This document shows positions 14,116 through 23,713 of a stretch of 30,555 nt of DNA, piece by piece; the first letter of the stretch is position 1; every line of letters starts with the position of its first letter. The notes beneath the pieces were generated by a model, which saw nothing but the letters and a program-made list of their open reading frames with translations, was not told the origin of the DNA and did not search any database. A program made the translations under genes and the position numbers. Source of the DNA: Moorena producens 3L (GTDB lineage Bacteria > Cyanobacteriota > Cyanobacteriia > Cyanobacteriales > Coleofasciculaceae); assembly GCF_000211815.1 (NCBI RefSeq), contig NZ_GL890820.1:48228-78782 (forward strand), written 5' to 3'.

Positions 14116-14730
14116 CTATTGAGGTTGCAAGGCAAGAACTATAGCCTGAGTCCAGTGTAACTTGATCGGTGTAAACCTACAGGGTAAGTAGAACGAACGG
14201 CTATTTCCAGTATTTGGTTCAAAGAAATTAAATAATAATTGGAGATTAAATTTGCCACCATTTTTAATCGCATTCTTCAAGTCTTTTACTGGAAACAACG
14301 CATTTTTAATATTTTCATCACTAAGCTTAAATTCGCAATTTTGACCAGGACGAATTTTCCCAACGTCTTGGCTTTTGGGAGCCTCTTCCATATCATCAGA
14401 ATTTACCCAAATCATGGGTCGGGAATTATTTTCCAAGTCAGTGATCAGACTCTTGTCCCAGTCTATTTCAATATAAACAGGATTCTCGTTGGATTTATTT
14501 TTAACACTCAGTTTAAGATCCTTTAAGTCATCCAATTTATAGCTAGGATCGAAGCCAAAGTTGACTTCCATGAAATCCTTAAGATTGTTCTTTTCCAGTT
14601 CCTGATTGATAGCATCAGAGTCTACCTTAACCGTTATGAGTTGGTCTATTTCCTGGAAAGCTTTGTACAAAACGTAAGTAACGCCGATTATATAAATCGT
14701 CAGGATTAGCAAGTTTTGGTCGTTATCCAT
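14116..14730 (-). CDS. Membrane-anchored protein of unknown function
   Basis: A 204-residue protein. Residues about 5-25 (QNLLILTIYIIGVTYVLYKA) are a single N-terminal membrane anchor. The rest is hydrophilic and strand-rich (LKLSVKNKSNENPVYIEIDW, then MIWVNSDDMEEAPKSQDVGK and LPCRFTPIKLHW), suggesting a beta-sandwich soluble domain. I do not recognise the family. The stop codon lies about 20 nt beyond the right hairpin of the tnpB element. The gene converges on the other membrane protein gene (9781-10905), with the transposon sitting between them. Confidence 0.65.
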   Translation of the reverse strand: MDNDQNLLILTIYIIGVTYVLYKAFQEIDQLITVKVDSDAINQELEKNNLKDFMEVNFGFDPSYKLDDLKDLKLSVKNKSNENPVYIEIDWDKSLITDLENNSRPMIWVNSDDMEEAPKSQDVGKIRPGQNCEFKLSDENIKNALFPVKDLKNAIKNGGKFNLQLLFNFFEPNTGNSRSFYLPCRFTPIKLHWTQAIVLALQPQ

Positions 14731-14862
14731 TTATTGTAAACCTCTGAAAAATAGTAGTTGAAGGTTTTATTCCTTAATGGGAAGAAGTAGAGTATAGCAC
14801 TACGCATTAAAGTTAGGACATTGCTAAAAGCTGAAAACCTGTTGTAGTAAACTTTTGACTTC

Positions 14863-14897
14863 TGACTTGTGACTTCTGACGCTAAGCGTAGCGCTAT
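14863..14897 (+). repeat. Repeat related to 23992-24030, opposite orientation
   Basis: CTTCTGAC units followed by GCTAAGCGTAGCGC. The reverse complement (GCGCTACGCTTAGC, then GTCAGAAG units) occurs at 23992-24030. Beyond it, 14731-14973 shows no gene. Confidence 0.6.
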
Positions 14898-14973
14898 ATG
14901 GATAAGGATTGGTAAATTATACCCCATAAATGAGTTTACTCAATATTGATTCACCCCATTACTAATCACCAAC

Positions 14974-15099
14974 AGGACTTACGCGGTTAAGTTGATTTCG
15001 CCCCCCTAGCCCCCCAATTCTGGGGGGTAATGATGTCAAAGTCCCCCAAGCGAGGGATTGCTCGCTTGGGGGACCCACGGGGGCAAATGCGTAAGTCCT
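14974..15099. mobile_element. MITE-like element, 126 bp, with AGGACTTACGC ends
   Basis: Perfect 11-bp terminal inverted repeats AGGACTTACGC (14974-14984) and GCGTAAGTCCT (15089-15099). The core (15000-15084) is GCCCCCC and GGGGGC-rich nested hairpins like those of the 1852-2000 element. A single AGGACTTACGC end also occurs near 23860. No coding capacity. Confidence 0.8.
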
Positions 15100-15107
15100 A
15101 ACCAATC

Positions 15108-15140
15108 AAAAAGCAGCCTGTCCTCAGGGACAAGCCGCTT
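15108..15140 (-). terminator. Rho-independent terminator of groEL
   Basis: Read on the minus strand, a 13-bp stem with two wobble pairs (AAGCGGCTTGTCC, loop CTGA, GGACAGGCTGCTT) is followed by TTTTT. It lies 68 nt after the groEL stop codon. Confidence 0.85.
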
Positions 15141-15207
15141 TAAGGCTTTATGCTAGCAAAGCAAGAGACTAGCTAATGGCACTAGCTAATGGCACTAGAT
15201 CATGACA

Positions 15208-16878
<1,671 letters not shown>

Positions 16879-16916
16879 TGGTTATTTGAACTTGCTTTGT
16901 GTCTCCATTAGCAAAT

Positions 16917-16943
16917 TTAGCACTCTTACACGAAGAGTGCTAA
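16917..16943 (-). promoter_or_regulatory. CIRCE operator (HrcA binding site)
   Basis: TTAGCACTC, a 9-nt spacer and GAGTGCTAA match the CIRCE consensus without mismatch. In cyanobacteria HrcA represses groESL and standalone groEL through this element. Confidence 0.97.
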
Positions 16944-16998
16944 TTCGTCTGACAATTTTCAACTTTCCGGAAGTTGAAACACAGACCTGCCGGGGGGT

Positions 16999-17775
16999 TC
17001 AAGCCATAACCATACCACCATCGACATTAAACACTTGTCCAGTGATATAGGCAGCAGCTAGATCAGCTGCCAAAAACCTCACCATCCCAGCTACTTCTTC
17101 TGGCTTACCGTAACGACCTAGAGGAATCTGCTCGATAATGGCTTCTGACTTAAGGTCACTGGTCATATCAGTGTCAATAAAACCGGGAGCTACGGCATTG
17201 ACTGTAATGCCACGACTAGCAAACTCTTTGGCAACGGTTTTGGTCAAGGCAATCACACCAGCCTTGGCAGCACTGTAATTGGCTTGACCAGAGTTTCCCA
17301 TCTGTCCTGACACTGAAGCAATATTGATAATCCGACCAGACTTTTGCTTTAGCATCAGTTTGCTCACTGCTTTGATACATAAAAATACTCCAGTCAGGTT
17401 CAGATCAATTACTGCCTGCCAATCTGAGGGTTTCATGCGCAATAACAAGTTGTCGCGGGTAATCCCAGCATTATTCACTAGCACGTCTATACGACCAAAC
17501 TTTTCGAGAGTCCCTTTAACTAGGGCATCGACTTGTTCAGCTTGAGACACATCAGCCTGAAGTGCTAAGGCTTCACCCCCAGCATCAATGATAGCCCCTA
17601 CGACCTGATCAGCTGCATTACTGGAACTGGCGTAGTTGACTACAACCTTTGCCCCTGACCCAGCTAAGGCCAGGGCCACAGCTCGACCAATTCCTCGCGA
17701 GGCACCGGTCACGATGGCAATGCGATCGCTTAATTGTTGCGAAGATGGTTGCCCAGATGTCTGTAATGTTTCCAT
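16999..17775 (-). CDS. fabG: 3-oxoacyl-[ACP] reductase FabG
   Basis: A short-chain dehydrogenase/reductase of 258 residues from ATG 17775; the frame is open further up, but the family start fits here. It catalyses the NADPH-dependent reduction of 3-oxoacyl-ACP in fatty acid elongation. Motifs: TGASRGIG at residues 23-30, NNAG at 101-104, and the catalytic Ser154 (NIASVSG), Tyr167 and Lys171 (ANYSAAK). The C-terminus FNVDGGMVMA is typical. An AAGG lies close upstream of the ATG. It is codirectional with groEL and 121 nt from it, but the CIRCE site in the gap argues for separate transcription. Confidence 0.95.
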   Translation of the reverse strand: METLQTSGQPSSQQLSDRIAIVTGASRGIGRAVALALAGSGAKVVVNYASSSNAADQVVGAIIDAGGEALALQADVSQAEQVDALVKGTLEKFGRIDVLVNNAGITRDNLLLRMKPSDWQAVIDLNLTGVFLCIKAVSKLMLKQKSGRIINIASVSGQMGNSGQANYSAAKAGVIALTKTVAKEFASRGITVNAVAPGFIDTDMTSDLKSEAIIEQIPLGRYGKPEEVAGMVRFLAADLAAAYITGQVFNVDGGMVMA

Positions 17776-17927
17776 AAACCTTGAATTGTTTTCTATCCTG
17801 CCTGATCTTGTGCTGTGGGCAGGACAGGTTTCCTCCAAAGTTAACTTTACCGGAATCTTTAGCTTAGTCCAGCTCCAATCATTTTGGACTAGAATCGAGC
17901 AGAAGGACTAGGAAAGGTTTCTTGCTC

Positions 17928-18245
17928 ATGGCCGTTAAAAAGCAGTTCAAAACGTTCCAAGAATTATTATCTGGCTCAGATGTGCCGGTGTTGGTAGATT
18001 TCTATGCCACTTGGTGTGGGCCATGTCAGATGATGGCTCCTATCCTAGAACAGGTCAATGCTGAGCTGAAAGATCGTTTGAAAGTTGTAAAAATTGATAC
18101 AGAAAAATACCCCCAGCTAGCTTCCCAGTATCAGATTGAGGCGTTACCAACCTTGGTACTGTTTAAAAACGGTCAGCCTCAACAACGGATAGAGGGGCTC
18201 AGACCAGCGGAAGACCTGATTCAACAATTACAAGCTTTGATTTAA
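17928..18245 (+). CDS. trxA: Thioredoxin
   Basis: A 105-residue single-domain thioredoxin with the active site WCGPC (Cys30 and Cys33 from ATG 17928), the conserved VLVDFYATW strand, the cis-proline in EALPTLVLF and the GLRPAEDL helix. It reduces disulfides of target proteins using ferredoxin- or NADPH-thioredoxin reductase. An in-frame ATG two codons upstream (17922) is possible, but the AGGAAAGG ribosome site fits 17928 better. It diverges from fabG with a 152-nt shared intergenic region. Confidence 0.95.
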   Translation: MAVKKQFKTFQELLSGSDVPVLVDFYATWCGPCQMMAPILEQVNAELKDRLKVVKIDTEKYPQLASQYQIEALPTLVLFKNGQPQQRIEGLRPAEDLIQQLQALI

Positions 18246-18287
18246 GATCATTTGGGGTGAAATTGTCCTTGATACCCAGACTGAGAT

Positions 18288-18323
18288 GATCAGCTGATCG
18301 CTGATCGCTGATCGCTGATCGCT
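18288..18323 (+). repeat. TGATCGC heptamer array
   Basis: About five tandem CTGATCG units downstream of trxA. The interval 18246-18431 also contains CCCCCG and CGGGGG arms (about 18370-18402) that could end the convergent psb29 transcript. Confidence 0.75.
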
Positions 18324-18431
18324 TACCGACCTTGCCCTTTGACCTTTTTTACCAGGGTTATGGAATTAGCCCCCGTGATTTATCTGGGATTTATCCGGGG
18401 GATATCAGTCTGTTAGATCAAAAAAACCTAG

Positions 18432-19205
18432 CTAGGAAGATGGGGCTTCATCCTCAGAAGAATCCGAAGAGGAATCTGATTCTTCTGGGGCAGATGGGGT
18501 GGAATCGCTGCTAGGTGTCGCTGATTTTTCTTCTTTCTCTTTAGCACGCTCCTCCCGCTTTTTGCGATCAGCTTGAATGGCATCTTCTATCACTACCCGA
18601 GCCTGTGCCATTTTTTCCAGGTTGCTGCGGTACAACTCCAAGTCTTTTTGTAGCTTTTCCGAAGGAAGGTTTAATCCACTGCTAATGTTGTTAATTACTT
18701 CTTCGAGCTGCTTTTGGTCTTGAGCTAACTCCGAGTCCGTCTGCTCTAGTAGTGAAAATAAACCAATGGCAAACAATCTGCTGTACTTAAACTGAGAATT
18801 TTGTGCGATCGCAGCTATAGTGGTTGCCAAATCCCCACTCCCATTTTCAGAGGTTGGGGAACTTAACCAGGAGATCAAATCTTGCCCAGACATAGAATCT
18901 ACGCTGGTTTTGAGCCGTTGGGCATCTTCCTGGTACTGCTGAGCTTCACCTCCGACTGCTTGACACAGAGCATTAAAAATTGATTCTTTATCATTTTCCG
19001 GTTGATAGCTCTGCATAAACCGGTCAAAGCATGTCACCACACCTAAGCCATAGATGGGGTCGTAGTTAAAATCCACATTAACCGACAGCAAATGCATCTC
19101 TACCATCAACTCTTCTACTACACGTCGGTAAATAGAGTTAATGGGACGAGTGTGATAGGTGTAGAAATCCCGTTTAGTATCCGAGACTGTGCGAACAGTA
19201 TTCAC
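18432..19205 (-). CDS. psb29: Psb29/Thf1, photosystem II biogenesis protein
   Basis: A 257-residue protein matching Psb29 (THF1): NTVRTVSDTKRDFYTYHTRP, INSIYRRVVEELMVEMHLLS, DPIYGLGVVTCFDRFMQSYQ and the following NDKESIFNALCQAVGG. In cyanobacteria Psb29 binds FtsH proteases and supports PSII repair and biogenesis. A coiled-coil region (about 165-225) is typical. The last 33 or so residues are an acidic Ser/Pro/Glu/Asp low-complexity tail (SDSTPSAPEESDSSSDSSED) that is longer than I expect for the family. The start appears to be GTG 19205 (MNTVRT) without a clear ribosome site. It is convergent with trxA. Confidence 0.95.
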   Translation of the reverse strand: MNTVRTVSDTKRDFYTYHTRPINSIYRRVVEELMVEMHLLSVNVDFNYDPIYGLGVVTCFDRFMQSYQPENDKESIFNALCQAVGGEAQQYQEDAQRLKTSVDSMSGQDLISWLSSPTSENGSGDLATTIAAIAQNSQFKYSRLFAIGLFSLLEQTDSELAQDQKQLEEVINNISSGLNLPSEKLQKDLELYRSNLEKMAQARVVIEDAIQADRKKREERAKEKEEKSATPSSDSTPSAPEESDSSSDSSEDEAPSS

Positions 19206-19253
19206 AAGGCAGATCAGAATTGAAGCTTTATATTATTTTTATTATCTCCCATG

Positions 19254-19560
19254 AAGCACCTACCACCAAATCCAAGATGATGGTGGGGGTTTCCAGTTTC
19301 ATCCGCTGATGCCAGATTGGTCTTAATCAACGTCCGGAGGTTTTGCTCTGTCGCACTTACTCCCGCAGTAGGATTTCAATGCTTTGTTCCCCTACTACCC
19401 TGGCCGCAACCCGCCTCCCGCAGGTCCTTTGATTTATTGGACTTCAACTTGCTGTGGACTTATTTTTACAAAGCTCAGCCAAGTTATTTTCCCGAGCTGC
19501 CGCTAGTAGCATTCAAGCCCTTTTCGTCGGTCGGGTCAATCAGCACCTTTGCTATTTTAA
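19254..19560 (-). pseudogene. Possible remnant of a tnpB 3' end and right-end hairpin
   Basis: On the minus strand, CCACCATCA and TGGATTTGGTGG form a hairpin followed by GCTTCAT, like the right end of the tnpB element at 14066-14101. Upstream of it the minus strand has broken frames, for instance one reading TEQNLRTLIKTNLASADETG after an in-frame stop, ending at the hairpin. No intact gene occurs in 19206-19646. This could equally be the 5' region of psb29 with chance similarity. Confidence 0.3.
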
Positions 19561-19646
19561 CACGCTCTGATCACACATCTGTGCTAAAAGATTGACCGAA
19601 GCCAAACCAAGCTTAATCTCAAACCTAATGGGTCGCAGATGTCTAT

Positions 19647-20015
19647 TCAGGTGACGATACTACTGGATAAACCATCTAAGGCTTCTTCCTCCGTTTCAAA
19701 AATTTCAAACACCGTGTCCATCATAGTGACTTCAAACACCAGCTTGGCGTCTGGATGAACAGAACAAATGCGAAAGCTGCCCTTAATTTTGTCAGCATCT
19801 CGCATGCCAGCCACTAAGGATGTCAAACCCGAACTATCAATAAAGTCAACCTGACTCAGATTAACCACTACATGCCTGCGCAGTTGGGAAATACACTCTT
19901 GCAATTTCAGACGAAAAGGCCAAGCTGTAGTGATGTCCAAGCGTCCAATCGGTTTCAAAACAATCACATTTGTACCATCTTCAGTAGTATGAGTTTTCTG
20001 ATCGATATGAACCAT
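19647..20015 (-). CDS. STAS-domain anti-sigma factor antagonist-like protein
   Basis: A 122-residue single STAS domain (SpoIIAA/RsbV family): an N-terminal strand, GRLDITTAWPFRLKLQEC, then HVVVNLSQVDFIDSSGLTSL with the phosphorylatable Ser in DSSG (residues 61-62), and a C-terminal VFEIFETEEEAL helix. Family members bind an anti-sigma kinase and release its sigma factor or other partner when unphosphorylated. No kinase or phosphatase is adjacent. The ATG at 20015 is chosen because GGAGG lies 5 nt upstream; the alternative GTG at 20021 overlaps that site. It reads toward psb29 but is separated from it by 440 nt. Confidence 0.88.
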   Translation of the reverse strand: MVHIDQKTHTTEDGTNVIVLKPIGRLDITTAWPFRLKLQECISQLRRHVVVNLSQVDFIDSSGLTSLVAGMRDADKIKGSFRICSVHPDAKLVFEVTMMDTVFEIFETEEEALDGLSSSIVT

Positions 20016-20415
20016 CAGCACCTCCTACAAAAAAGCTCATCAAAGTTACTTATCATTCAGCAAAACTATAATAATAACCATCCTGGCCATGGACACATTG
20101 AATGTAGTGATGTAATTACACATGGTTTTGTGTTTACTCCCGTTGAGGCTAAAGTGTGCCTCCCTCGGCTATCAAGGCTTGTGCATGCTCCTTGTCGCAG
20201 CTACCGCTGATTGAAACCTTCCCAAATCTACTTATAAAGATTTGAGAGTGCGTCCCAAACGATTAGGACTATTGCCACCTGTAGTCCCTGACTGCTTCCC
20301 ACCCGACTGGAAAAGCTCTGAAATTATTGTTAATTCATAGACCCTGACTAACAAAATTAAGCGGGGAAGACTTTTCTTAAAGCAAGCCCTCTGTGATTGG
20401 GATCATGGAGGTTCT

Positions 20416-20442
20416 CACTGCAAGCTAGTTTAGCTTACAGTG
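20416..20442. other. Strong intergenic hairpin
   Basis: CACTGCAAGCTA and TAGCTTACAGTG form a 12-bp stem (one wobble) with a 3-nt loop. There is no T-run, so it is not a clear terminator. Apart from this hairpin, 20016-20550 shows no feature I can support. Confidence 0.5.
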
Positions 20443-20554
20443 ATTGGTGAAATGTCAGGGAGCGTATCCAAATTTTTGCACAAATCTGGTCATAAGACCT
20501 GAAGATTAAGGGAATAATGGGGATGAATCCTGGATTTCTATTCTATGTTCCCCC

Positions 20555-20655
20555 AGCTATCAGCTATCAGCTATCAGCTATCAGCTATCAGCTATCAGCT
20601 ATCAGCTATCAGCTATCAGCTATCAGCTATCAGCTATCAGCTATCAGCTATCAGC
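20555..20655 (+). repeat. AGCTATC heptamer array, about 14 units
   Basis: A perfectly regular tandem array of AGCTATC for about 100 nt, open in all frames because 7 is not a multiple of 3 (encoding Ser-Tyr-Gln-Leu-Ser-Ala-Ile repeats). The longest and cleanest STRR array in the window. Confidence 0.95.
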
Positions 20656-20659
20656 TTAT

Positions 20660-20722
20660 GTGCTACGCACACGCGATCGCGTTCAGCTATCAGCTATCAG
20701 TCATTGGCCGTAGGCCACGCTA
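20660..20722 (+). repeat. Two palindromic repeats embedded in heptamers
   Basis: 20660-20684: stem-loop GTGC TAC GCAC, then ACGC and GATCGCGTTC (variant tail including a HIP1 core). 20706-20722: GGCC GTA GGCC, ACGC and TA, a copy truncated in its tail. They are separated by AGCTATC units, so the heptamer array was interrupted. Confidence 0.65.
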
Positions 20723-20797
20723 ATTGAGGTGCTATCACCTTTTGAATCAAACCGGTAAGCATTGGTTTAATCTCTATTACGTCAGCTGAATGCTGAT

Positions 20798-21120
20798 ATC
20801 TGACTGCTGATAGCTGATAGCTGATAGTAAAACGACCAGGGAATTTCAACCAGCCCTACCAGCACCCCCGATGCTTATTTACTACCTACCGTTGATTAGC
20901 TGACGGCTGATAGCTGACTGCTGATACCTGACTGCTGATACCTGACTGCTGATACCTGACTGCTGTTCGCGTTCGCGGAGCGTGGCCAAAGGCCAAGCGT
21001 GCCCGTAGCGCATAAGCTGACGGCTGATAGCTGACTGCTGATACCTGACTGCTGATACCTGACTGCTGATACCTGACTGCTGATACCTGACTGCTGATAA
21101 CTTACGACTGATAGCTGACA
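20798..21120 (+). repeat. Heptamer arrays (CTGATAG/CTGATAC/CTGACTG units)
   Basis: The arrays at 20798-20827 and about 20898-21120 use CTGATAG, CTGATAC and CTGACTG units, many in a 14-nt higher-order unit (CTGACTG plus CTGATAC). A 24-nt palindromic repeat interrupts the second array at 20971-20994. Confidence 0.85.
20971..20994 (-). repeat. 24-nt palindromic repeat inside a heptamer array
   Basis: On the minus strand: GGCC TTT GGCC, then ACGC and TCCGCGAAC. A degenerate further copy (AAGCGTGCCCGTAGCGC) follows immediately. Confidence 0.75.
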
Positions 21121-21161
21121 TCGAACCATCCTAGTATTGCCATAAGTGATATGACAACAAT

Positions 21162-22196
21162 TTAAGCTGTCCAGTTCGCCCAGTCTTGAGGCTTGAGAAA
21201 TGTCTCATAGAGTTCAGATTCTGGTGTATTCGGTTCAGGTTGGTAACCGTATTCCCAACGCACTAAGGGGGGTAAGGACATCAGGATGGATTCAGTACGC
21301 CCGTTAGTTTGCAGACCAAAAATTGTGCCTCGGTCATACACCAGGTTAAATTCTACATATCGACCCCGACGATAGAGTTGGAAGTTACGTTCTCTGTCTC
21401 CATAGTCCATATCGCGACGGCGCTCTACAATGGGTAGATAAGCTGGTAAAAATGCCTCAGAGCAGGTTGTGACAAATGCAAATAAATCTTCCCAACTGCG
21501 AGGCTCTAAATCCCCAAGCTTTTCACTGTAAGCTGCTGCGGGACCATCTTGATGGGGACCACGATACAGTTTACCCGTGCCATCTTGATAGTCAAAAAAT
21601 AAGCCTCCAACACCCCGCATTTCTTGACGGTGTTTCAGATAAAAATACTCATCGCACCAAGACTTGAACACTGGGTAATACTCAGGGTGATGAGCATCAC
21701 AGGCTTCTTTCAATTGGCGGTGCAAATGGGCAGCATCTTCAGCAAAGGGATAGTAAGGGGTCAAATCGATTCCCCCACCAAACCACCAGACTGGTCCTGC
21801 CTCAAAGTAGCGATAATTCAGGTGAACCGTGGGGACATAGGGATTACGAGGATGCAATACTAGGGAGGTACCAGTAGCGAAAAAACCATGTCCAGCTGCC
21901 TCGGGGCGCTGTTTCAAAATTGAAGGTGGCAGCTGTTTGCCCCAAACTTCCGAAAAGTTAACCCCACCCTGTTCCAATACTGAACCATCGCGTATCACAC
22001 GGGAACGACCACCACCCCCTTCGTCTCTGTCCCATTTATCTTCTCTGAAGGTGCCAATTCCGTCTACTTTTACTAGAGCATCACAAATCGTATCTTGCAG
22101 CTGTTGCATCAACTGCTTGACTCTCTCCCTAGAGTCGGCAGGAGGTAAAGAAGTGGTATTAGTGGTAGTTGTTGTGTCCGTCTGAAAAGCTGTCAT
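21162..22196 (-). CDS. hemF: Coproporphyrinogen III oxidase, oxygen-dependent
   Basis: A 344-residue HemF enzyme that oxidatively decarboxylates coproporphyrinogen III to protoporphyrinogen IX in heme and chlorophyll synthesis. Signature stretches: GVNFSEVWGKQLP, VPTVHLNYRYFEAG, WFGGGIDLTPYYPF, FKSWCDEYFYLKHR, RGVGGLFFDY and RRGRYVEFNLVYDRGTIFGL. The start is ATG 22196 (MTAFQTDTTT), with AGGA 6 nt upstream; the open frame to 22241 runs into a palindromic repeat and is not coding. A Thr-rich stretch follows the start codon. It is monocistronic between repeats. Confidence 0.96.
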   Translation of the reverse strand: MTAFQTDTTTTTNTTSLPPADSRERVKQLMQQLQDTICDALVKVDGIGTFREDKWDRDEGGGGRSRVIRDGSVLEQGGVNFSEVWGKQLPPSILKQRPEAAGHGFFATGTSLVLHPRNPYVPTVHLNYRYFEAGPVWWFGGGIDLTPYYPFAEDAAHLHRQLKEACDAHHPEYYPVFKSWCDEYFYLKHRQEMRGVGGLFFDYQDGTGKLYRGPHQDGPAAAYSEKLGDLEPRSWEDLFAFVTTCSEAFLPAYLPIVERRRDMDYGDRERNFQLYRRGRYVEFNLVYDRGTIFGLQTNGRTESILMSLPPLVRWEYGYQPEPNTPESELYETFLKPQDWANWTA

Positions 22197-22224
22197 AAAC
22201 AATCCTAGTGAGTTTGGAAACCTT

Positions 22225-22271
22225 AGGTGCGCTTGACCCATTAAGAATTAAATTCGCCACGGGTCGCACCT
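22225..22271. repeat. 47-nt palindromic repeat in the hemF 5' region
   Basis: Outer arms AGGTGCG and CGCACCT, with GACCC/GGGTC and GAATTAAATTC inside. It sits 29 nt upstream of the hemF ATG, so it is probably in the leader or promoter region. Confidence 0.8.
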
Positions 22272-22298
22272 CTGGTTCTTTAGGCTGGGGAGGAAAAA

Positions 22299-22515
22299 CG
22301 AGCCGGGGTCTTTACTCCCCGTCCCCCGAATGGGGGTGGGAAGATGTGCAGTTCCTACCCATTCCTGGTTGAGCGCCTAGAAGCGCCTATGCAAACAAAA
22401 CCTTAAGTTTGCCTTGCCAATGTTATTGGTTGGTAATTATTGGTTGGTAGTTATTGGTTGGTAGTTATTCGTTGCTACCATCCGCTCCCCTCAGGGTAAG
22501 CCCTGGGGGTCGGCA
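22299..22515. repeat. Intergenic hairpins and TTGGTTGGTAG tandem repeat
   Basis: The gap between hemF and the SRPBCC gene (22272-22623) holds a CCCCC/GGGGG hairpin at about 22317-22339, three tandem units of TTATTGGTTGGTAG at about 22428-22470, and a CCCCTCAGGG/GCCCTGGGG hairpin at about 22486-22508. No gene. Confidence 0.6.
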
Positions 22516-22623
22516 TAACTTCCAGGCAGTTGAGATCATATCCTAAATAGAGAGGGATTTTTCAACCAAAGCCATTTGGGGAAGATCATAAATCTGCCTG
22601 AGCATAGCTGCGGGAGGCGTGTA

Positions 22624-23106
22624 GTGATTCTTAATTTTTCTTTCAAGTTAATTGCTGGTCACGAGGGGATTTGGTGTAAGTTTTCCCTCTTCAAGACCTA
22701 TCGCGCCCTGAGTACTGCCCCAGTGGAAGTGCTCTGGCAAAAATTGATCAACTTAGCAGATGTGTCTTGGAATCCCCTGCTGTCAAGTACCAATGCTCCG
22801 AAAGGTTTAATGGCTAAACCTGGTTTAATTTATCAGGTAGTCACTCGCTTGATCCCAATTCCGGTCCGAATTTTTGTAGAGCGTGTCTTACCCGGTGAGC
22901 TACTCAGTATACGATTTCTGGCAATCCCTGGGGTTGAAAATCGGGTCACTTACCAGGTAGAGTCCACCCTTTGTGGTACCTATATTTCCTACTCAGTTAC
23001 CCTAAAGGGCTGGTTATCACCCTTAATCTGGTGGATGATTCGCCCCTACGTGGCGCGGGTGGTATTTGAATTAGCCCAGGCGGCGGAGCAGGTCGGAGCA
23101 ATCTAA
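22624..23106 (+). CDS. SRPBCC-fold (START/polyketide-cyclase-like) protein
   Basis: A 160-residue protein from GTG 22624, chosen because GGGAGG lies 6 nt upstream; a TTG at 22576 would add 16 codons of unlikely sequence. The pattern FKTYRALSTAPVEVLWQKLI (helix-grip start), then WNPLLSSTNAPKGLMAKPGL and a C-terminal long helix VARVVFELAQAAEQVG fits SRPBCC ligand-binding proteins. The ligand is unknown. A terminator follows. It is oriented like the megasynthase but 1.4 kb away and probably unrelated. Confidence 0.7.
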   Translation: MILNFSFKLIAGHEGIWCKFSLFKTYRALSTAPVEVLWQKLINLADVSWNPLLSSTNAPKGLMAKPGLIYQVVTRLIPIPVRIFVERVLPGELLSIRFLAIPGVENRVTYQVESTLCGTYISYSVTLKGWLSPLIWWMIRPYVARVVFELAQAAEQVGAI

Positions 23107-23168
23107 ACCTATAGCCCTTGACCGTTGGGAGAGGTAGACACCAACAATCCACCAGTGCCAAAGCTGGT

Positions 23169-23195
23169 CTACCCTCCTTACAAGGGTAGGTTTTT
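23169..23195 (+). terminator. Rho-independent terminator
   Basis: CTACCCT and AGGGTAG form a 7-bp stem followed by GTTTTT, 63 nt after the SRPBCC gene. Confidence 0.75.
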
Positions 23196-23309
23196 AAACA
23201 TTGGGGCGACTAAGTACTCTCATTGCGTATAAATTAATAAAAATATGTATCAAAATACACAATTATTTCCGGGATAATTCTCCCCATTTCCCGCTTTTCC
23301 CGATTCCCT

Positions 23310-23480
23310 CGGTGCGCTTACAGTCGTCGAATTAAATTCGCCACGGGTCGCACCGCTCCCGATTCCCTCGGTGCGCTTACAGTCGTCGAATTAAATTCGC
23401 CACGGGTCGCACCGCTCCCGATTCCCTCGGTGCGCTTACAGTCGTCGAATTAAATTCGCCACGGGTCGCACCGCTCCCGA
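23310..23480. repeat. Tandem triplication of a 59-nt palindromic unit
   Basis: Three identical 59-nt periods start at 23310, 23369 and 23428. Each contains the outer arms GGTGCG and CGCACC, an AATTAAATTCG centre and CGGGTCG, then a CTCCCGATTCCCT link. Units look identical, so the amplification is recent. Interval 23196-23700 has no gene. Confidence 0.93.
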
Positions 23481-23713
23481 CCCAAATGTAAAAAACCTAC
23501 CCCTGTGAGGTTCCCCCTACTCGCGCTTTGCATCAAGACAGGGACAAGAGTTTCAGGTTTTTTGTCCTGATTTAATAAAAGGTCGTAATAGTACCACTTT
23601 AATAGAAGTTTATTGATCACTGACACACCTATCCGGACTTAATCGATAAATCTTGAAAATGTTAAAGTACGAGGCTCCTAGCAGAGCCTAACTTTAGGAT
23701 AGGCTGTAGCAAA

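Noticed and set aside
20517..20727. Open frames rich in Ser-Tyr-Gln-Leu repeats
   Set aside because: They are produced by the AGCTATC heptamer array, which is open in several frames; there is no ribosome site and no non-repeat protein sequence.
20555..21120. Possible CRISPR or origin iterons
   Set aside because: Seven-base units without spacers and no replication genes nearby; typical STRR arrays.
20882..21129. Minus-strand open frames with Ser-Gln-Val-Ser-Ala-Val-Arg repeats
   Set aside because: Again translation of heptamer arrays; no conserved protein content.
22197..22241. N-terminal extension of hemF (MGQAHLRFPNSLG)
   Set aside because: It is partly encoded by the palindromic repeat at 22225-22271; the ATG at 22196 has a ribosome site and fits HemF length.
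23310..23480. Possible CRISPR array
   Set aside because: The three units are tandem and identical, including the links between palindromes, so there are no unique spacers, and no cas genes are present.
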